The position numbers and the translations under genes are program-made. 64,000 nt of DNA, taken from the NCBI GenBank assembly GCA_916700875.1, contig CAKAKS010000067.1, positions 767,909-831,908 on the forward strand, given 5' to 3'. The stretch comes from Sebastes aleutianus (taxonomy: Eukaryota; Chordata; Actinopteri; Perciformes; Sebastidae). The notes beneath the pieces were generated by a model. That model ran no database searches. It saw only the letters and a list, made by a program, of their open reading frames with translations, and was not told the origin of the DNA. This document shows positions 44,881 through 58,060 of this stretch, piece by piece (the first letter of the stretch is position 1; each line of letters starts with the position of its first letter).

Positions 44881-46267
44881 AGAGCATGAAACTGAAAGGG
44901 AGGAGAGTACAAGGAGACTGGCCTGGAGGAAGACATGCGTTATAACTGGGGTGCAGCTGGTGCTGGATATCGCGGACAGGTAGAGAACCTCTATGAGGGA
45001 ATTAAAACAACTTTTCCTGCTCCCATGAGATGGGGAGAGATAAACGACTCCAAACAGCAGCCTGGTGAAATGGTGGCAGACCATTCATTCAGACTGACTC
45101 CCCATATGAACAACTACTAACGAACTGTTTCCTGGAAAGTATGGATGAGCAAATCAGCCAGCAGTTATGCAAACATTGTGCAGGCTGGGATAGAGGAAGA
45201 TCACGCCATCCACGCTGAACAAAATCTGAGAGTCTCAGAGAAAAAGACATAGCAAGCTAAAACTCAACTGAATGACAGGCTCCAGATGGCACTGCTCCAA
45301 GCTCTGAATGGAACAAACGGAGGGAGGCAGAGGACGCGGTGGTCCCCCCAACCCCCTTCGAGCACAGGATCACGCAGTGCAGGCCCTTGGGAGGACGGAT
45401 GCTGGAGATGGAGGAGGAGACCCTGACCACTGGGCAAGAGACTGTAACAGATCCTACACAGAGGATGAGCCACAGTTATTGAGGGAGCAGACACAGAATT
45501 TAAAGGAAGGGAAAGTAAATGATTTCATAACTAACGACTGGGTGCATTGGATAATAAAATGTGGGCATTGACGGTTGTGCCGACCCCCTCGGTAACCAAA
45601 TTCTTTAAGGTACATAATTCATCAGCACATGTATCTCTAGCCAGAACACATTATGTACAATGGAGAGATTTGGGACCCTGGGTCACTCAGTGTTCACAGG
45701 ATTGTACATGGGAGGATCAGGGAGAAGGAAGTAAATATTCACATAGACATGTCCATTTCAGAGCACTTTGGTGGGAAAACGGATCGTGCTTTTAGCACAA
45801 GTTGATTCATTTAAACATAAGGATTGGGCAAATTTTTCTCAGTTAACCATTGATTTGCCAGAGTTCTGGGAAGTGCCGCAAAGGCTAACGATAATTAGTT
45901 AAAGGGGCTGAACCTCTCCATGTGACACCTAAAAGCACGTATCGTCCATGTCAGGCACAATATCCTCTCAAAGCAGAGGCAGTAGCAGGGATAACACCAG
46001 TATTTAATAAAGGCAGGAGTCATCATCCCATGTGCACTCTCACCAGTAAGATGCCCTATCTTTCCCGTTGAAACGATAAGGCCAGAAAATCAACCAAGAT
46101 CTGCAGCAGTACATGCACAAGCACCCATAGTGCTGAACCCACACACCATACTCTCACAAGTTCCAGCAGGAAACTTGTGATGATTTGGCCAATGCATTTC
46201 GCAGTGTCCTAGTAGACCCAGACTCTCAGTATTGGTTTGCTTTCACATTCGAGTGTAAGACTTTTTT
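44881..46267 (+). pseudogene. Endogenous-retrovirus gag/pol remnant
   Basis: Short open pieces in different frames resemble gag, including a zinc-knuckle-like HWARDCNR at about 45440. Beyond it, scattered text resembles the start of a pol reverse transcriptase. Many stops and shifts interrupt it, and no LTR, primer-binding site or env region was seen. The right side is cut off by a LINE fragment at 46268. It is a dead, truncated copy, and the exact retroviral group could not be set by eye. Confidence 0.6.
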
Positions 46268-46700
46268 TTTTGCCTACTCCGGGTAGGGAATGAGTCCTTA
46301 CCCCAAGTGAAGGAGTTCAAGTACCTCGGTGTCTTGTTGGCGAGTGAGGGGACAATGGAACGTGAGATTGGCTGGAGAATCGGAGCAGCGGGGGGGGCAG
46401 TATTGCTCTCTCGATCTACCAGTCAATCTTCGTTCCTACTCTCACCTATGGTCATGAGGGCTGGGTCATGAGCCAAAGAACTAGATCTACCGGTCAATCT
46501 TCGTTCCTACTCTCACCTATGGTCATGAGGGCTGGGTCATGACCCAAAGAACTACATCGCAGGTACAAACGGAAGAAATGTTTTTTTTCAGGAGGGTGGC
46601 TGGCATCTCCCTTAGAGATAGGGTGAGAAGCTCAGTCATCCGTGAGGGACTCGGAGTAGAGCCGCTGCTCCTTTGTGTTGAAAGGAGCCAGCCAAGGTGC
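46268..46700 (+). mobile_element. RTE-type LINE, rearranged 3' fragment
   Basis: CTCCGGGTAGGGAATGAGTC leads into coding text for QVKEFKYLGVLLASEGTMER, then a jump to GAAGGWHLP-like and VRSSVIREGLGVEPLLLCVE. A 64-nt segment with TCAATCTTCGTTCCTACTCT and TGAGGGCTGGGTCATGA is duplicated in tandem at about 46410-46556. It ends abruptly at the SINE piece. Confidence 0.75.
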
Positions 46701-46806
46701 CATTGGGGTTAAGTGTCTTGCTCAAGGACACATCGACATCAGGGGATCGAACCACCAACCTTCCGATTGGTGGACGACCTGCTCTACCCTCTGAGCCACA
46801 GCCACC
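46694..46806 (-). mobile_element. tRNA-derived SINE, head fragment
   Basis: The minus strand reads GTGGCTGTGGCTCAGAGGGT, AGAGCAGGTCGTCCACCAAT and GGTGGTTCGATCC, with a good B box, then GTGTCCTTGAGCAAGACACT. The body is missing after about 110 nt, where the RTE-type LINE piece abuts. Confidence 0.8.
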
Positions 46807-46889
46807 CGTTGATGATTTAATGATTTTCTCACTAACAAAAGAGGCCTGTAAGGTCGACACAGTAGCATTTCTAAAATATCTAGCAGGCC

Positions 46890-48006
46890 ATTTACCTTCA
46901 CAATGATGCATTTGTGGGATGAGCAGCACAGCTGATTATGTGGGTAGCGCCCAAGAAAAAATTGCCAAAATGCGCTGCCAATGGTAAATAGTGTATTCTC
47001 CTGTTGGTATTGACTCTTGTTTTGAGTTGTTTGGTGGATTGGATGATTGAACTCTCTGTCAGTAACAAGGAACAAACAAGACATATTGGCTACACTTTAT
47101 TCATTTAATACACCGTTAGGAGCCTCAGTAGCGGTGGAAGATCCATACACAGCCACAACAGCCTGGCACCTCCTCCTCATGCTGGTCACCAACCTGGTCA
47201 CACGTTGCAGTGGGATGGCGTTCCATTCCTCAACCAGGATTGGTTGCAGGTCAGCCAGCGTGGTTGTGTTGGTCACTCTAACACGTACAGCACGCCCAAG
47301 CTGATCCCACAAGTGTTGAATTGGGTTGAGGTCTGGCCGTTCCATTCTCTCTACTCCCACATTGTGGAGGTAGTCTGTGATAACCCTGGCTCTGTGGGGG
47401 CGAGCGTTGTCATCTTGGAGGATGAAGTTAGGTTCCAGATTGTGGAGATATGGGATCGCCACTGGCTGCAGAATCTCATCCCGATATCTCACTGCATTGA
47501 GATGGCCTTCAATGATGACAAGCCTTGTTTTGCCAGAGAGGGAGATGCCGCCCCCCCACACCATGACACTGCCCCCACCAAAAGCTGTTACTCCATCGGT
47601 GCAACAATCAGCATAGCGTCGTCTCCATACTTTGACCCCTGCCATCCAACTTTGGCAGACAGAACCTGGACTCATCACTGAACATGACATTCCCCCACAT
47701 GTTCAGGTTCCATTGTCTGTGTTGTCGACACCAGCGCAAATGGGCCTGACGGTGAAGGGCAGTCATTGCAGGCTTCCTGGTAGCCTTATGAGAATACACT
47801 GTTTACCATTGGCAGAGCATTTTGGAACATTTTTCTTGGGTGCTACCCACATAATCAACTGTGCTGCTCATCCCACAAATGCATCATTGTGAAGGTAAAT
47901 AAACAGGCTTTCCAATGATGTAAAATACAATGCCCATTAGCATTGTAACAACAGAGAAATAATCGACCAAACACAAGTTTACTAACTTTTTTTTCCCAGT
48001 TTATAT
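46890..48006 (-). mobile_element. Tc1-like element, copy 1 (left end truncated)
   Basis: Long inverted arms (for example TTACCTTCACAATGATGCAT at 46891 and its inverse near 47895) flank a transposase piece on the minus strand. The right arm continues to CAGTTTATAT at about 48006, while the left arm stops at 46890, so about 130 nt of it are lost. The second copy at 55602 has both arms. Confidence 0.85.
47097..47799 (-). pseudogene. Tc1-like transposase, catalytic part, copy 1
   Basis: From MYSHKATRKPAMTALHRQAH through VMFSDESRF (first catalytic Asp), then after a frameshift SVMVWGGG, ILQDDNARPHRARVITDYLH (second Asp), DLNPIQHLWDQLGRAVRVRV and SMRRRCQAVVAVYGSS. The third acidic residue of the DD34E triad is Gln here (codon at 47318-47316). 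Four residues before DLNPI are missing relative to copy 2. The N-terminal paired-like DNA-binding domain, about 100 residues, is absent because the coding text begins next to the right arm. Confidence 0.88.
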
Positions 48007-49408
<1,402 letters not shown>

Positions 49409-50102
49409 AAAGCCTGGGACACACCAGGAACGTGAGCAGTGCGTGGCGGCTGCGTTACCTGTTGTTTTTTATTTTGGCATCCGTGTTAACAGGTTAGAGC
49501 AGCCACACTGCCCGCGTGAGACACGTGTCTCAGCTGTGTCTCTTCTAGAGAATAGAGGTCTCACAGCAACAACAGAGAGTGAAAGTAATCTATTGACAGT
49601 ATATTAACATCATATCAGCTACATTACTACAGTTTCAATGTCTCTATCTGTAGAATATGTCACGGACAGTGAAGGTGATCTATTGACTGTATATTGACAT
49701 TATACCAGCAACATTACTACAGTTTTTCATTTCAAAATAAAAGCCCTCAAGTGTTTTTTCTGTAGACAGAATTCCTTCATTTTTTAACACAAGGCTTTTA
49801 TTCTGAAATATGTGGCGACAGTGTTCTAGAACATGCAGTGACTTGCAGAGCTCCATGAATGAATATAGTACGGAGTTTTAATTGTGGATTATTACTATTA
49901 TTTACAAATTTCAACACGTTTCTGAACCTTTCTCTGTCTAAAATAAATATAAATTATATTTATAATGAAATGAAATGGTCATTAGAAGGCAAACTCTATT
50001 TAGAAAGAAAGGGCTGACAGCAGCAGCAGCAGACACGCAGCTAAAACACAGCTGGTGTGAACACCCGACACGTGAATCACGTTCCTGGTGTGTCCCAGGC
50101 GT
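49409..50102. mobile_element. Non-autonomous DNA element, family 'AAGCCTGG', copy D
   Basis: Ends AAAGCCTGGGACACACCAGG and ACGTTCCTGGTGTGTCCCAG are clean inverted repeats. The interior has GTGTTAACAGGTTAGAGCAG and GAAGGCAAACTCTATTTAGA, as in copies A and B, in inverted order relative to copy B. No coding capacity. Confidence 0.88.
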
Positions 50103-50690
50103 AATGCTTTTGCGACCCTCTGGCAGGGCCGGCCCTAGACGTTTGGGGGCCCTAAGCAGGATTTGGTTTGGGCCCCCCCTCATTGTAACGTGTTGCCACT
50201 TCAACCACATTCCTTCTCAGGGCCTTTTGCTTGATCTAACTTTGATGCATATTTTAGTGTCATGTTCTCATTGGAGCTGAATCTCACTTATCTTCATGTG
50301 TAAGATGTCCGAATGTAGATAGGGATATGACAACCAAAAAGATTTGATGCACAAGGCAACCATATGGTGAAGAACTTCCATTGATTACAAATAACTAATA
50401 ATATTGTGCAAAGTCTGTGCTTGTACTGGCTGATGATCCAGCATCTCCTGACAAACTGAAGCACCTGTAAATTATAGATAACGATACTATTATGAATTTT
50501 ATCAGCAGCATCAGGCCCATTCTTGATGGTTATTATTTACTTTGAGATGAGCATCCATATTGCCCAGTATACCCAGCTAATGAATTCAATACTTAATCAG
50601 TAGTCCATGTCAATCCATTGTTTTCCATCTCGCTTTAGTCCGGAGTCGTAACTAAACCTTGACTGAGAGACTATATCATCATTGTCTTGT
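50103..50690. other. Cadherin intron segment, nothing firm
   Basis: GGGCCGGCCCTAGACGTTTG at about 50128 with GGGCCCTAAGCAGGATTTGG is a familiar end of a fish hAT-like repeat, but I could not delimit it. The rest is featureless. Confidence 0.45.
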
Positions 50691-52345
50691 TTTAAAACGA
50701 TGTGCGCCTACGAGGAGCGCCATTGGTTGCTAGTCGCTGCCGCGAGTGGCAGCCTGTCTTAGCAGCTCTCCGTGTTTCTACTTTCTTTGTCTTTTTTTTG
50801 CTACTTTTTCGTGACTTCTAACTTTCTACTGCGCTTAGTTTTTGTCAGTGATAGTATACTGCACACTATGTGTAAATAGTTTCCTTTTTCACAGCCGTCT
50901 TATTTAGTTAGCCAGACCAGCGGGCATGATCGGCGGCCAACGGACAGTGTATTCGCTTGAAGCGCTCCTCGCCCATTGGGACCGAGTAGTAGACCCACCA
51001 AAGGATTTACCTGCCGAGTTACGGCCACACAGACGGGGAATGAGAGCCGGCGCAATCTCGAGGGAAAGGAGGGAGAAGAGGAGGAGATTTAAACCCGTCC
51101 TGCGTTCAGTAATCATTGGGAATGTGAGATCACTGGCCAACAAGACGGACGAGCTATCAGCCCTGGTGAAAGACCAATGGGAATACCGAGTCCAGTATGT
51201 TGTGCTTTACGGAGACATGCCTAAATGCGATTATACCAGACTGCTTAATGGAACCGGAGGGCTTCACGGTGGTGCGAGCTGACAGAGACAAACAGACCGG
51301 TAGAAGAAAGGCTGAGCTCTTGCTGTCTTTGTAAACTCCAGATGGTGTAATCCCAGACACATCACTGTAAAGGAGCGCATCTGTACCCCGGACATGGAGT
51401 TGAGGCCGTATTATATCCCTCGAGAGTTCTCACACGCCATTGCAGTTACTGTTTACATCCCATCGAGTGCTGTGGCGGCGCAAGCGAGTGACGTCATCCA
51501 CTCCACCGTCGCGGGATTACAGACAAGGCACCCCAGCGCATTCATCGTCGTCAACGGATATTTTGAAGTTTGTCGAACTTCAACCAGTATGTGACCTGTA
51601 ACACAAGACACAATAAGACCCTGGACCTGCTGTATGCCAACATTAAGGAGGCATACAGCGCCGCCTTGGCGGATCACACCACAACCTCATAAGGCTTGTA
51701 CCAACATACAAGCCTGTTGTCAGGAGGCAGCCCGCCGCCACCAGGACTGTTCAACAGTGGTCAGTGGAAGTTGAGGAGGAGCTGAGGGAGTGTTACAGGT
51801 CAACAGACTGGGATTTGTTTGAGAGGGTCCACGGTGAGGACATCGATGGACTATCCCATTGCATCACGGACTACATCAGGTTCTGTGAGGAGAGCATCGT
51901 ACCCACCAAAAATGTACGCTGCTTTCCCAACAACAAACCAGATCAATGGGGACATTAAAGCCCTGTTGAACAGGAAGAAGAGGGTTTTCATTGCCGGGGA
52001 CATTGAGGGGGCCAAGGTTGTCCAGAAGGAGCTGAAGAAGGAGCTGAGGGCGGCAAAGGACAGCTACAAAGACAGACTGGAGGGGAGATTACAGGCCGAC
52101 AGCTCCAGGGAGGTGTGTGTGTGTGTGTGTGGGTGGGGGGGGGGGGGGGCGTTCAGGAAGATAACTGGCTACAAACAGACAAGCCCTGGTGTTGAGGGGA
52201 CCCAGGAACATGCAAATGAGCTAAAACTGTTTTTCAACAGGTTTGACCAACCAACCCCCATGAGCTCAGCAGGACAGCCTGGGTCCCCCACTCACCAACA
52301 CCAGTGCCCCCTTTCCACACCTTAATAAAGGTTCATCTTATCTTA
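50691..52345 (+). mobile_element. APE-type LINE, 5' half, internally deleted
   Basis: A GC-richer 5' leader precedes a frame at 50926 starting MIGGQRTVYSLEALLAHWDR. It reaches SVIIGNVRSLANKTDELSAL (start of the APE-type endonuclease), then broken frames with REFSHAIAVTVYIPSSAVAA, HNKTLDLLYANIKEAYSA and VEEELRECYRSTDWDLFERV, GDIEGAKVVQKELKKELRAA. A GT/G tract lies at 52113-52150. The text then passes straight to the 3' end AATAAAGGTTCATCTTATC, so the reverse transcriptase is deleted. It is the same family as the 6425-7135 and 57001-58045 pieces. Confidence 0.82.
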
Positions 52346-52839
52346 TCTTATCACACCAGTATATTGTGGGGATTGGTCTGCACAGAAGCTGTTGCTCGAA
52401 GTTTCATTTTCTGCACGCGCATATGAACGTGCACATGAAGGCATGACACACGTGATCTTTTCTGAGCTGCAGTTTATAAACACCGTTGCCCGTTAGCGTT
52501 AATCAAACATAATAAATACTGGCACAAACCTTTAATATGTGCTGATAACCAGTCCAGCTTCAACCTGCATCCCCAACACAACACACACACAGAGGGAGAG
52601 CAACTTCATTCTCTGCTCAGGTAGGCATAACCCCTCTATATCTTTACATAGACAATAGTTGATGATGATATATATTAATGCTGATATCATAGACTCAGGT
52701 AGACATTACTCCTCTATATCTTTATATAGACAATAGTTGATGTTGATATATATTAATGCTGATATCATAGACTCAGGCTTGTTTTAAATCCACTAAATGA
52801 TTTCATGAGCTCCCATAATATTTTTTGAAAAATACCAAT

Positions 52840-54075
52840 CTGGATTTAGGTCCAATCATAGCACTGAGACAGCACTAGCCAAGGTTATAGATGACCTCAG
52901 GTCTTATATGGATATATGAAAAAACACTTTCTGTATTGGTACTACCTGACTTAACCCCAGCGTTTGATAGAGTGTATCACTGGATTCTTTTAGGTAAACT
53001 TCACCATCTGATTGGCCTCTCTGGTACTGGTTTTAATTGGTTCAAATTCTATCTTACCGAAAGAGAATTATTTGTAAGCATGGAGGAATGTTCATCTAAA
53101 AGCTATAAAATGACTTGTGGTGTTCCTCAAGGTTCAATTTTAGGTCCTGCACTTTTTAATCTTTATATGCTGCCACTTGGAGATGTCATCAAGAGGTATT
53201 GCATTCATTTTCATAGTTATGCTGATGACACACATCTTTACATGGCTGTGTCTCCTGATGACTCAGGGCCAGTAGATGCCCTTTTAACTGCATTTCAGAT
53301 ATCAAGATATGGATGGTAGAGAATTTCCTACTGCTCAACCAGGACAAAACTGAAGTCTTGGTTTATGGTTCTGAAGCTCAGAGAGACAAACTCAATCAGA
53401 AACTGCGAGCACTGCCATTAAAACACCTGCTAACAAGCACAAAAAAAATCTAGGAGTTATCTTTGATTCAGAGCTTCATTTAAAACCTCACATTAGAAGA
53501 ATGTGAGAATGCCTTTTATCATCTGAAGAACATTGCCAGAGTGTGACCGTTTCTCTCTCTCGAGCCAATACAGAGACATTAATGAACACCTTTATTACCT
53601 GCAGGATTGACTATTGCAATGCACTACTTTCTGGTCTCCCTAAAAAGAACACAGCTCAATTACAATTACTGCAAAACTCTGCTGCACGCGTATGGACTCG
53701 GACCAGAAAGAGAGCACACAGTACACCAATTTTAAAGTCTCTGCACTATCTACCTGTTTGCTTCAGAATTCTAATACTGGTTTATAAAGCTGTTAATGGT
53801 CTTGGTCCTATCTATTTATCAGATTTGCTTTTAGCCTATGAGCCCTCTCAAACCCTCAGATCTTCCAGTAGTGGCCCTTTTAATTATTCCGAACAAAAAT
53901 CCACGGTGAGGCATCATTTTATTACTATGGTCCAAGCCTCTGGAACAGCACAGTATGTTGATATTTTTAAACGCAAATTCAAAACCTTCTTTTTAGTCTG
54001 ACTTTTAATTGAGCTTTATTTATTTATATATTCATGAAAAATATTGTGAAAATATTGCAACAATAAAGTCAAAAA
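52840..54075 (+). mobile_element. L2/CR1-like LINE, reverse transcriptase and 3' end
   Basis: Text begins KYQSGFRSNHSTETALAKVI, then FDRVYHWILLGKLHHLIGLS, MTCGVPQGSILGPALFNLYM and HFHSYADDTHLYMAV (YADD catalytic box). After a shift it continues DYCNALLSGLPKKNTAQLQL, RTRKRAHSTPILKSLHYLPV and FRILILVYKAVNGLGPIYLS to the end, near TTTTAAACGCAAATTCAAAA. It matches the family at 25545 and 35620. Shifts and stops at 52917, 53318 and about 53450 inactivate it. Confidence 0.88.
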
Positions 54076-54080
54076 AGTTA

Positions 54081-54530
54081 CTGGAGATGAAGTATTTTCA
54101 AAAACAAACTCCCAGTGATAGTATTAATTGTATTTGAAATACAGCCAGCGATGCATGATGTCCAATTTAGTGGACAGATGATTAATCGTCATTTTCTTCG
54201 AATATAAAATCAATACTTGGAGATTTTAACAACTGTCTTACTCCTCAGTTTTTACTTGATGTTACCAAATTGTATTCACCTGCAGGGGTCTCCTGCTATA
54301 GAAGGACTGGCAAGATATCCCTGAGCTGCTCAGTGTTTCTGGCCCTCCGGCAGCCATCTTGATTTTCAGAAATTCGTGTTGCACTTAACAATGGCTGGCC
54401 AGTGGGTGGCAGTGTATGGGATGATGCATTAGTGTCCACTGTAATGACCACTATGCGTGAAAGGGTTAGTGGCTTCATGTACGCTTAGTGAGAGCTCTTG
54501 TCCTCTTGTCTCAACCTCTTGCTGTCCTAC
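54081..54530 (-). other. Cadherin intron segment, nothing recognised
   Basis: About 0.45 kb between a LINE 3' end and the EC1/EC2 exon, without recognised features. Confidence 0.45.
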
Positions 54531-54700
54531 CTGTTGGAGACATCTCGGGGACACTGGCGCTGTAGGGACCGTCAGGAAATCGTGGCTCATTGTCGTTGAT
54601 GTCCTGCACCTTGATGATGAACTCAGACTGTGGCTCCAGAGGGAGGCCTGTGTAGATGTCAACAGCCTGGGCCTTCAGTGTGTAGTAGGACTTTTCCTCC
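54531..54700 (-). CDS. Cadherin exon, end of EC1 and start of EC2 (170 nt)
   Basis: The acceptor is tattttacag/GGAGG and the donor is ACAG/gtagga. The codon split across the intron restores Arg, giving Leu-Asp-Arg-Glu-Glu-Lys, the conserved calcium-binding LDRE motif of EC1. The exon then encodes YYTLKAQAVDIYTG, the EC1-EC2 linker DINDNEPRFP, and SASVPEMSPT. Upstream lies the unusual 5.3-kb intron that holds a Tc1-like element, a LINE fragment and a SINE. The reading frame is intact. Confidence 0.94.
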
Positions 54701-55601
54701 CTGTAAAATATTGCATATTACATAATATAAATAAATACATAAATACACAAAAACACAATATATAAACAAGGGTGCTTTAATTTATCAATACAGTGTTCAT
54801 GTCCTTTTTGTAAAGTAATTAGTGAACTGTTCGTCAGTACTTTTTGCGAACAAATATCATTAACGAAACATTATTAAAAAGTTTTCTGAATCTGCTCCTC
54901 TGATTTATAGAATATGATTTTACAGGACAAACATTTCCAGAAGAATTAAATGTGCAGACTTAAGTCTGTGATAAATAATAAAAAATAACCATCTAACTAG
55001 TAATAATAATGGTCCAAAATGATGTAAAATGCGTAGTTTTAATTAAAAAAACTTCAACTTTTCTTGGAGTAGGAGCCCCAAACCCAATATCTCCTAGTAT
55101 CTTTTATTCACTGTAGATATTCACAATGTGTCTGTGTATAATATGTAGGAGCATCCTGACTGGGACTCTGCTCCTAAACCCTGAATGAAGAGATCACACA
55201 CCTCAGCTCTGCATGTATACCTGCCTGTCTATTTGGCTGCTGTTTATTCCAGACTATAGACATCCCATAATATATTATAGAGTGATGCTGTAGGCTACAA
55301 ATAACACATGAAAGCACTTTAATTATTAACCCTCTGTACAAACACACCTTAACCCTATAATGTTCCAGATGGAATATTATTGGAGTATTATAGGCCTACA
55401 GTAGAATATGCATAGCCCAGATATAATAATATAACAATAAATCACAGCTGACACAGTTTAACATGCTTAAAGGAATAATGAATAAAAAGGAACAAGGCGC
55501 AAGAGATTGCGGATACCGGCCGATACACACACCAACATGTGAATAAGGGGAGTACCGGCACTTATTTTTTTCCGCTTCAAGCTCGGTGTGTCCAAGTGGT
55601 A
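54701..55601 (-). other. Extra EC1 intron, 3' part
   Basis: AT-rich DNA. GATACCGGCCGATACACACA at about 55510 resembles the interior end of the hAT-like repeat at 24700. Nothing else is recognised. Confidence 0.45.
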
Positions 55602-56727
55602 TATAAACTGGGAATTTTTTTTTCGGAAACTTGTGTTTGGTGGATTATTTCTCTGTTGTTACAATGCTAATTGGCATTGTATTTTACATCGTTGGAAAGC
55701 CTGTTTATTTACCTTCGCAATGATGTCCAACTTGTAAGGATCATGCATTTGTGGGATGAGCAGCACAGCTGATTATGTGGGTAGCACTCAAGAAAAATGC
55801 TCTGCCAATGGTAAACAGAGTATTCTCCTGTTGGTATTGACTCTTGTTTTGAGTTGTTTGGTGGATTGGATGATTGATCTCTCTATCAGTAACAAGGAAC
55901 AAACAAGACATATTGGCTATTTTACACTTTTTTCATTTGATACACCGTCAGGCGTGGTTGTGTTGGTCACTCTAACACGTACAAGCTGATCCCACAAGTG
56001 TTGAATTGGGTTGAGGTCTGGACTCTTGGCAGGCCGTTCCATTCTCTCTATTCCCACATTGTGGAGGTAGTCTGTGATAACCCTGGCTCTGTGGGGGCGA
56101 GCGTTGTCATCTTGGAGGATGAAGTTAGGTCCCAGATTGTGGAGATATGGGATCGCCACTGGCTGCAGAATCTCATCCCGATATCTCACTGCATTGAGAT
56201 GGCCTTCAATGATGACAAGCCTTGTTTTGCCAGTTATGGGAGATGCCGCCCCACACCATGACACTGCCCCCACCAAAAGCTGTTACTCCATCGGTGCAAC
56301 AATCAGCATAGCGTTCTCCGCGTCGTCTCCATACTTTGACCCTGCCATCCAACTTTGCAGACAGAACCTGGACTCATCACTGAACATGACATTCCCCCAC
56401 ATGTTCAGGTTCCATTGTCTGTGTTGTCGACACCAGCGCAAACGGGCCTGACGGTGAAGGGCAGTCATTGCAGGCTTCCTGGTAGCCTTATGAGAATACA
56501 CTGTTTACCATTGGCAGAGCATTTTGGAACATTTTTCTTGGGCGCTACCCACATAATCAGCTCTGCTGCTCATCCCACAAATGCATGATCCTTACAAGTT
56601 GGACATCATTGTGAAGGTAAATAAACAGGCTTTCCAACGATGTAAAATACAATGACCATTAGCATTGTAACAACAGAGAAATAATCAAACAAACACAAGT
56701 TTACAAACTTTTTTTTCCAAGTTTATA
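55602..56727 (-). mobile_element. Tc1-like element, copy 2 (both arms)
   Basis: Left arm from TATAAACTGGGAATTTT and right arm to AAGTTTATAT are inverted over about 225 nt, with landmarks GGAAAGCCTGTTTATTTACC, GTCCAACTTGTAAGGATCAT and GGGATGAGCAGCACAG. TA dinucleotides at both borders fit a Tc1/mariner insertion. It sits inside the extra cadherin intron. Confidence 0.88.
55917..56501 (-). pseudogene. Tc1-like transposase, catalytic part, copy 2
   Basis: Reads MYSHKATRKPAMTALHRQAR, VMFSDESRFCLQSW, then after shifts MVGAVSWCG, KTRLVIIEGHLNAVRYRDEI, FILQDDNARPHRARVITDYL and KSPDLNPIQHLWDQL. The spacing from the second Asp to the third position is exactly that of DD34E, but the residue is Gln (codon at 56003-56001). 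As in copy 1, the DNA-binding domain is absent and the frame opens next to the right arm. The C-terminus is shortened after VRVTNTTT. Confidence 0.88.
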
Positions 56728-57000
56728 TGTCAGCTTGTGCTAGTGCCAACACTGTGGGTTTTACAAATATAATTTTTTTTCATATGTGTTCTGATCAGTC
56801 ATAATACCTTGATGAATGAGCATAAATACCAACAAACAAAAACAAATGTCAGATTTGGCCACTTGAAATAATAGAAAAAATCACTGGCTCTGTCCCACAC
56901 ACATACTACCCTCACATGAACACACATCACAAGAATGGATGGGATTACATAATTAAGTATATAATAACTACACCCTTTTAAGGGGACACTAAGGGGACAC

Positions 57001-58045
57001 ATGTCTGGCACCATGCTTTCAAGTACAGGCTCACCCCAGAGTGGTGTCCTGTCACCTTTACTCTTTATAATGTACACAGACAGCTGCAGAACATCACAGG
57101 AAGGCAGTCATATCGTAAAGTTCTCTGATGACACTGCCCTCCTGAGTCTTCTTCAGGGCCAAGACTCAGACCACGGTCAGGTCTTACCTGTTTTTGTAAA
57201 ATGGTGCGATGATAATTTCTTGGATCTTAACGTATCAAAAACCAAGGAGGTAATCATTGATTTTAAGCAGAATAATGACATACCAAAAGCAAGCATCATT
57301 CATAATATGAATGTTGAAATTGTTGACTCTTGGCAATATGTTTGACTCACAGCTTAAATGTGATGTTAACACTGAACTGATAGTCAAACGGGGTCAACAA
57401 AGGAGTTATTTAATTCGGAAGCTGAATTCTTTTAATGTCTCTGATAAGATCTTATGTAACTTTTACCATTCTTTTATTGAAAGCCTTTTAACCTTTTCTT
57501 TTACCTGCTGGTTTAACGGGTTGTCTGTGAAGGACAAGAACGGTCTTAATAGTATAGTCAAAGTGTGCTTCAAGATTATTGGAGTTCAGCAGAAGGACTC
57601 AGGCACAATTTGGGAGAAACAGGTGGCTGAGAAAGCAAAATCAATGATCAGCCAACCAGATCACATTGTTTAGACTGAATTCTCTCTGATGCCTTCAGGC
57701 CGACGTTATAATGTGCCCTTAAGGAGAACAAATCCTTACTCCAAGTCCTTTATCCCTTCTGCTGTTACGCTGCTGAACACAGACCATACCCATTTTAAAA
57801 GACTGTTATTTAGAGGAATTTTAAGATATGTTGTTCTTAATTATTGTTTCTTATTTGTTGGCTTTTATTGCTATAGTCCTATGTATTTATATGGTTCTTA
57901 TTGTAACTTGTCCCTCCAACTGCCCCATACCTTTAATATGTTTCCTTTGACTTAACTAATTATTGGTTGTCTGTTGTATGTATGGATGTATGGATGTATG
58001 GACTGGGAATGCTACTAATGAATTGCCCCTTTGGGGATAAATAAA
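57001..58045 (+). mobile_element. APE-type LINE, reverse transcriptase C-terminal half
   Basis: STGSPQSGVLSPLLFIMYTD, SHIVKFSDDTALLSLLQGQD (active box FSDD in place of FADD), WCDDNFLDLNVSKTKEVIID, then NMFDSQLKCDVNTELIVKRG, FYHSFIESLLTFSFTCWFNG and SLMPSGRRYNVPLRRTNPYS. It ends in CTTTGGGGATAAATAAAGTT, a usual 3' tail of such fish LINEs. A shift near 57345 and stops break it. 5' truncated. Confidence 0.85.
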
Positions 58046-58060
58046 GTTGTCTGAACTGAA

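Noticed and set aside
47205..47681. Plus-strand open frame of 158 codons
   Set aside because: Antisense shadow of the Tc1-like transposase copy 1.
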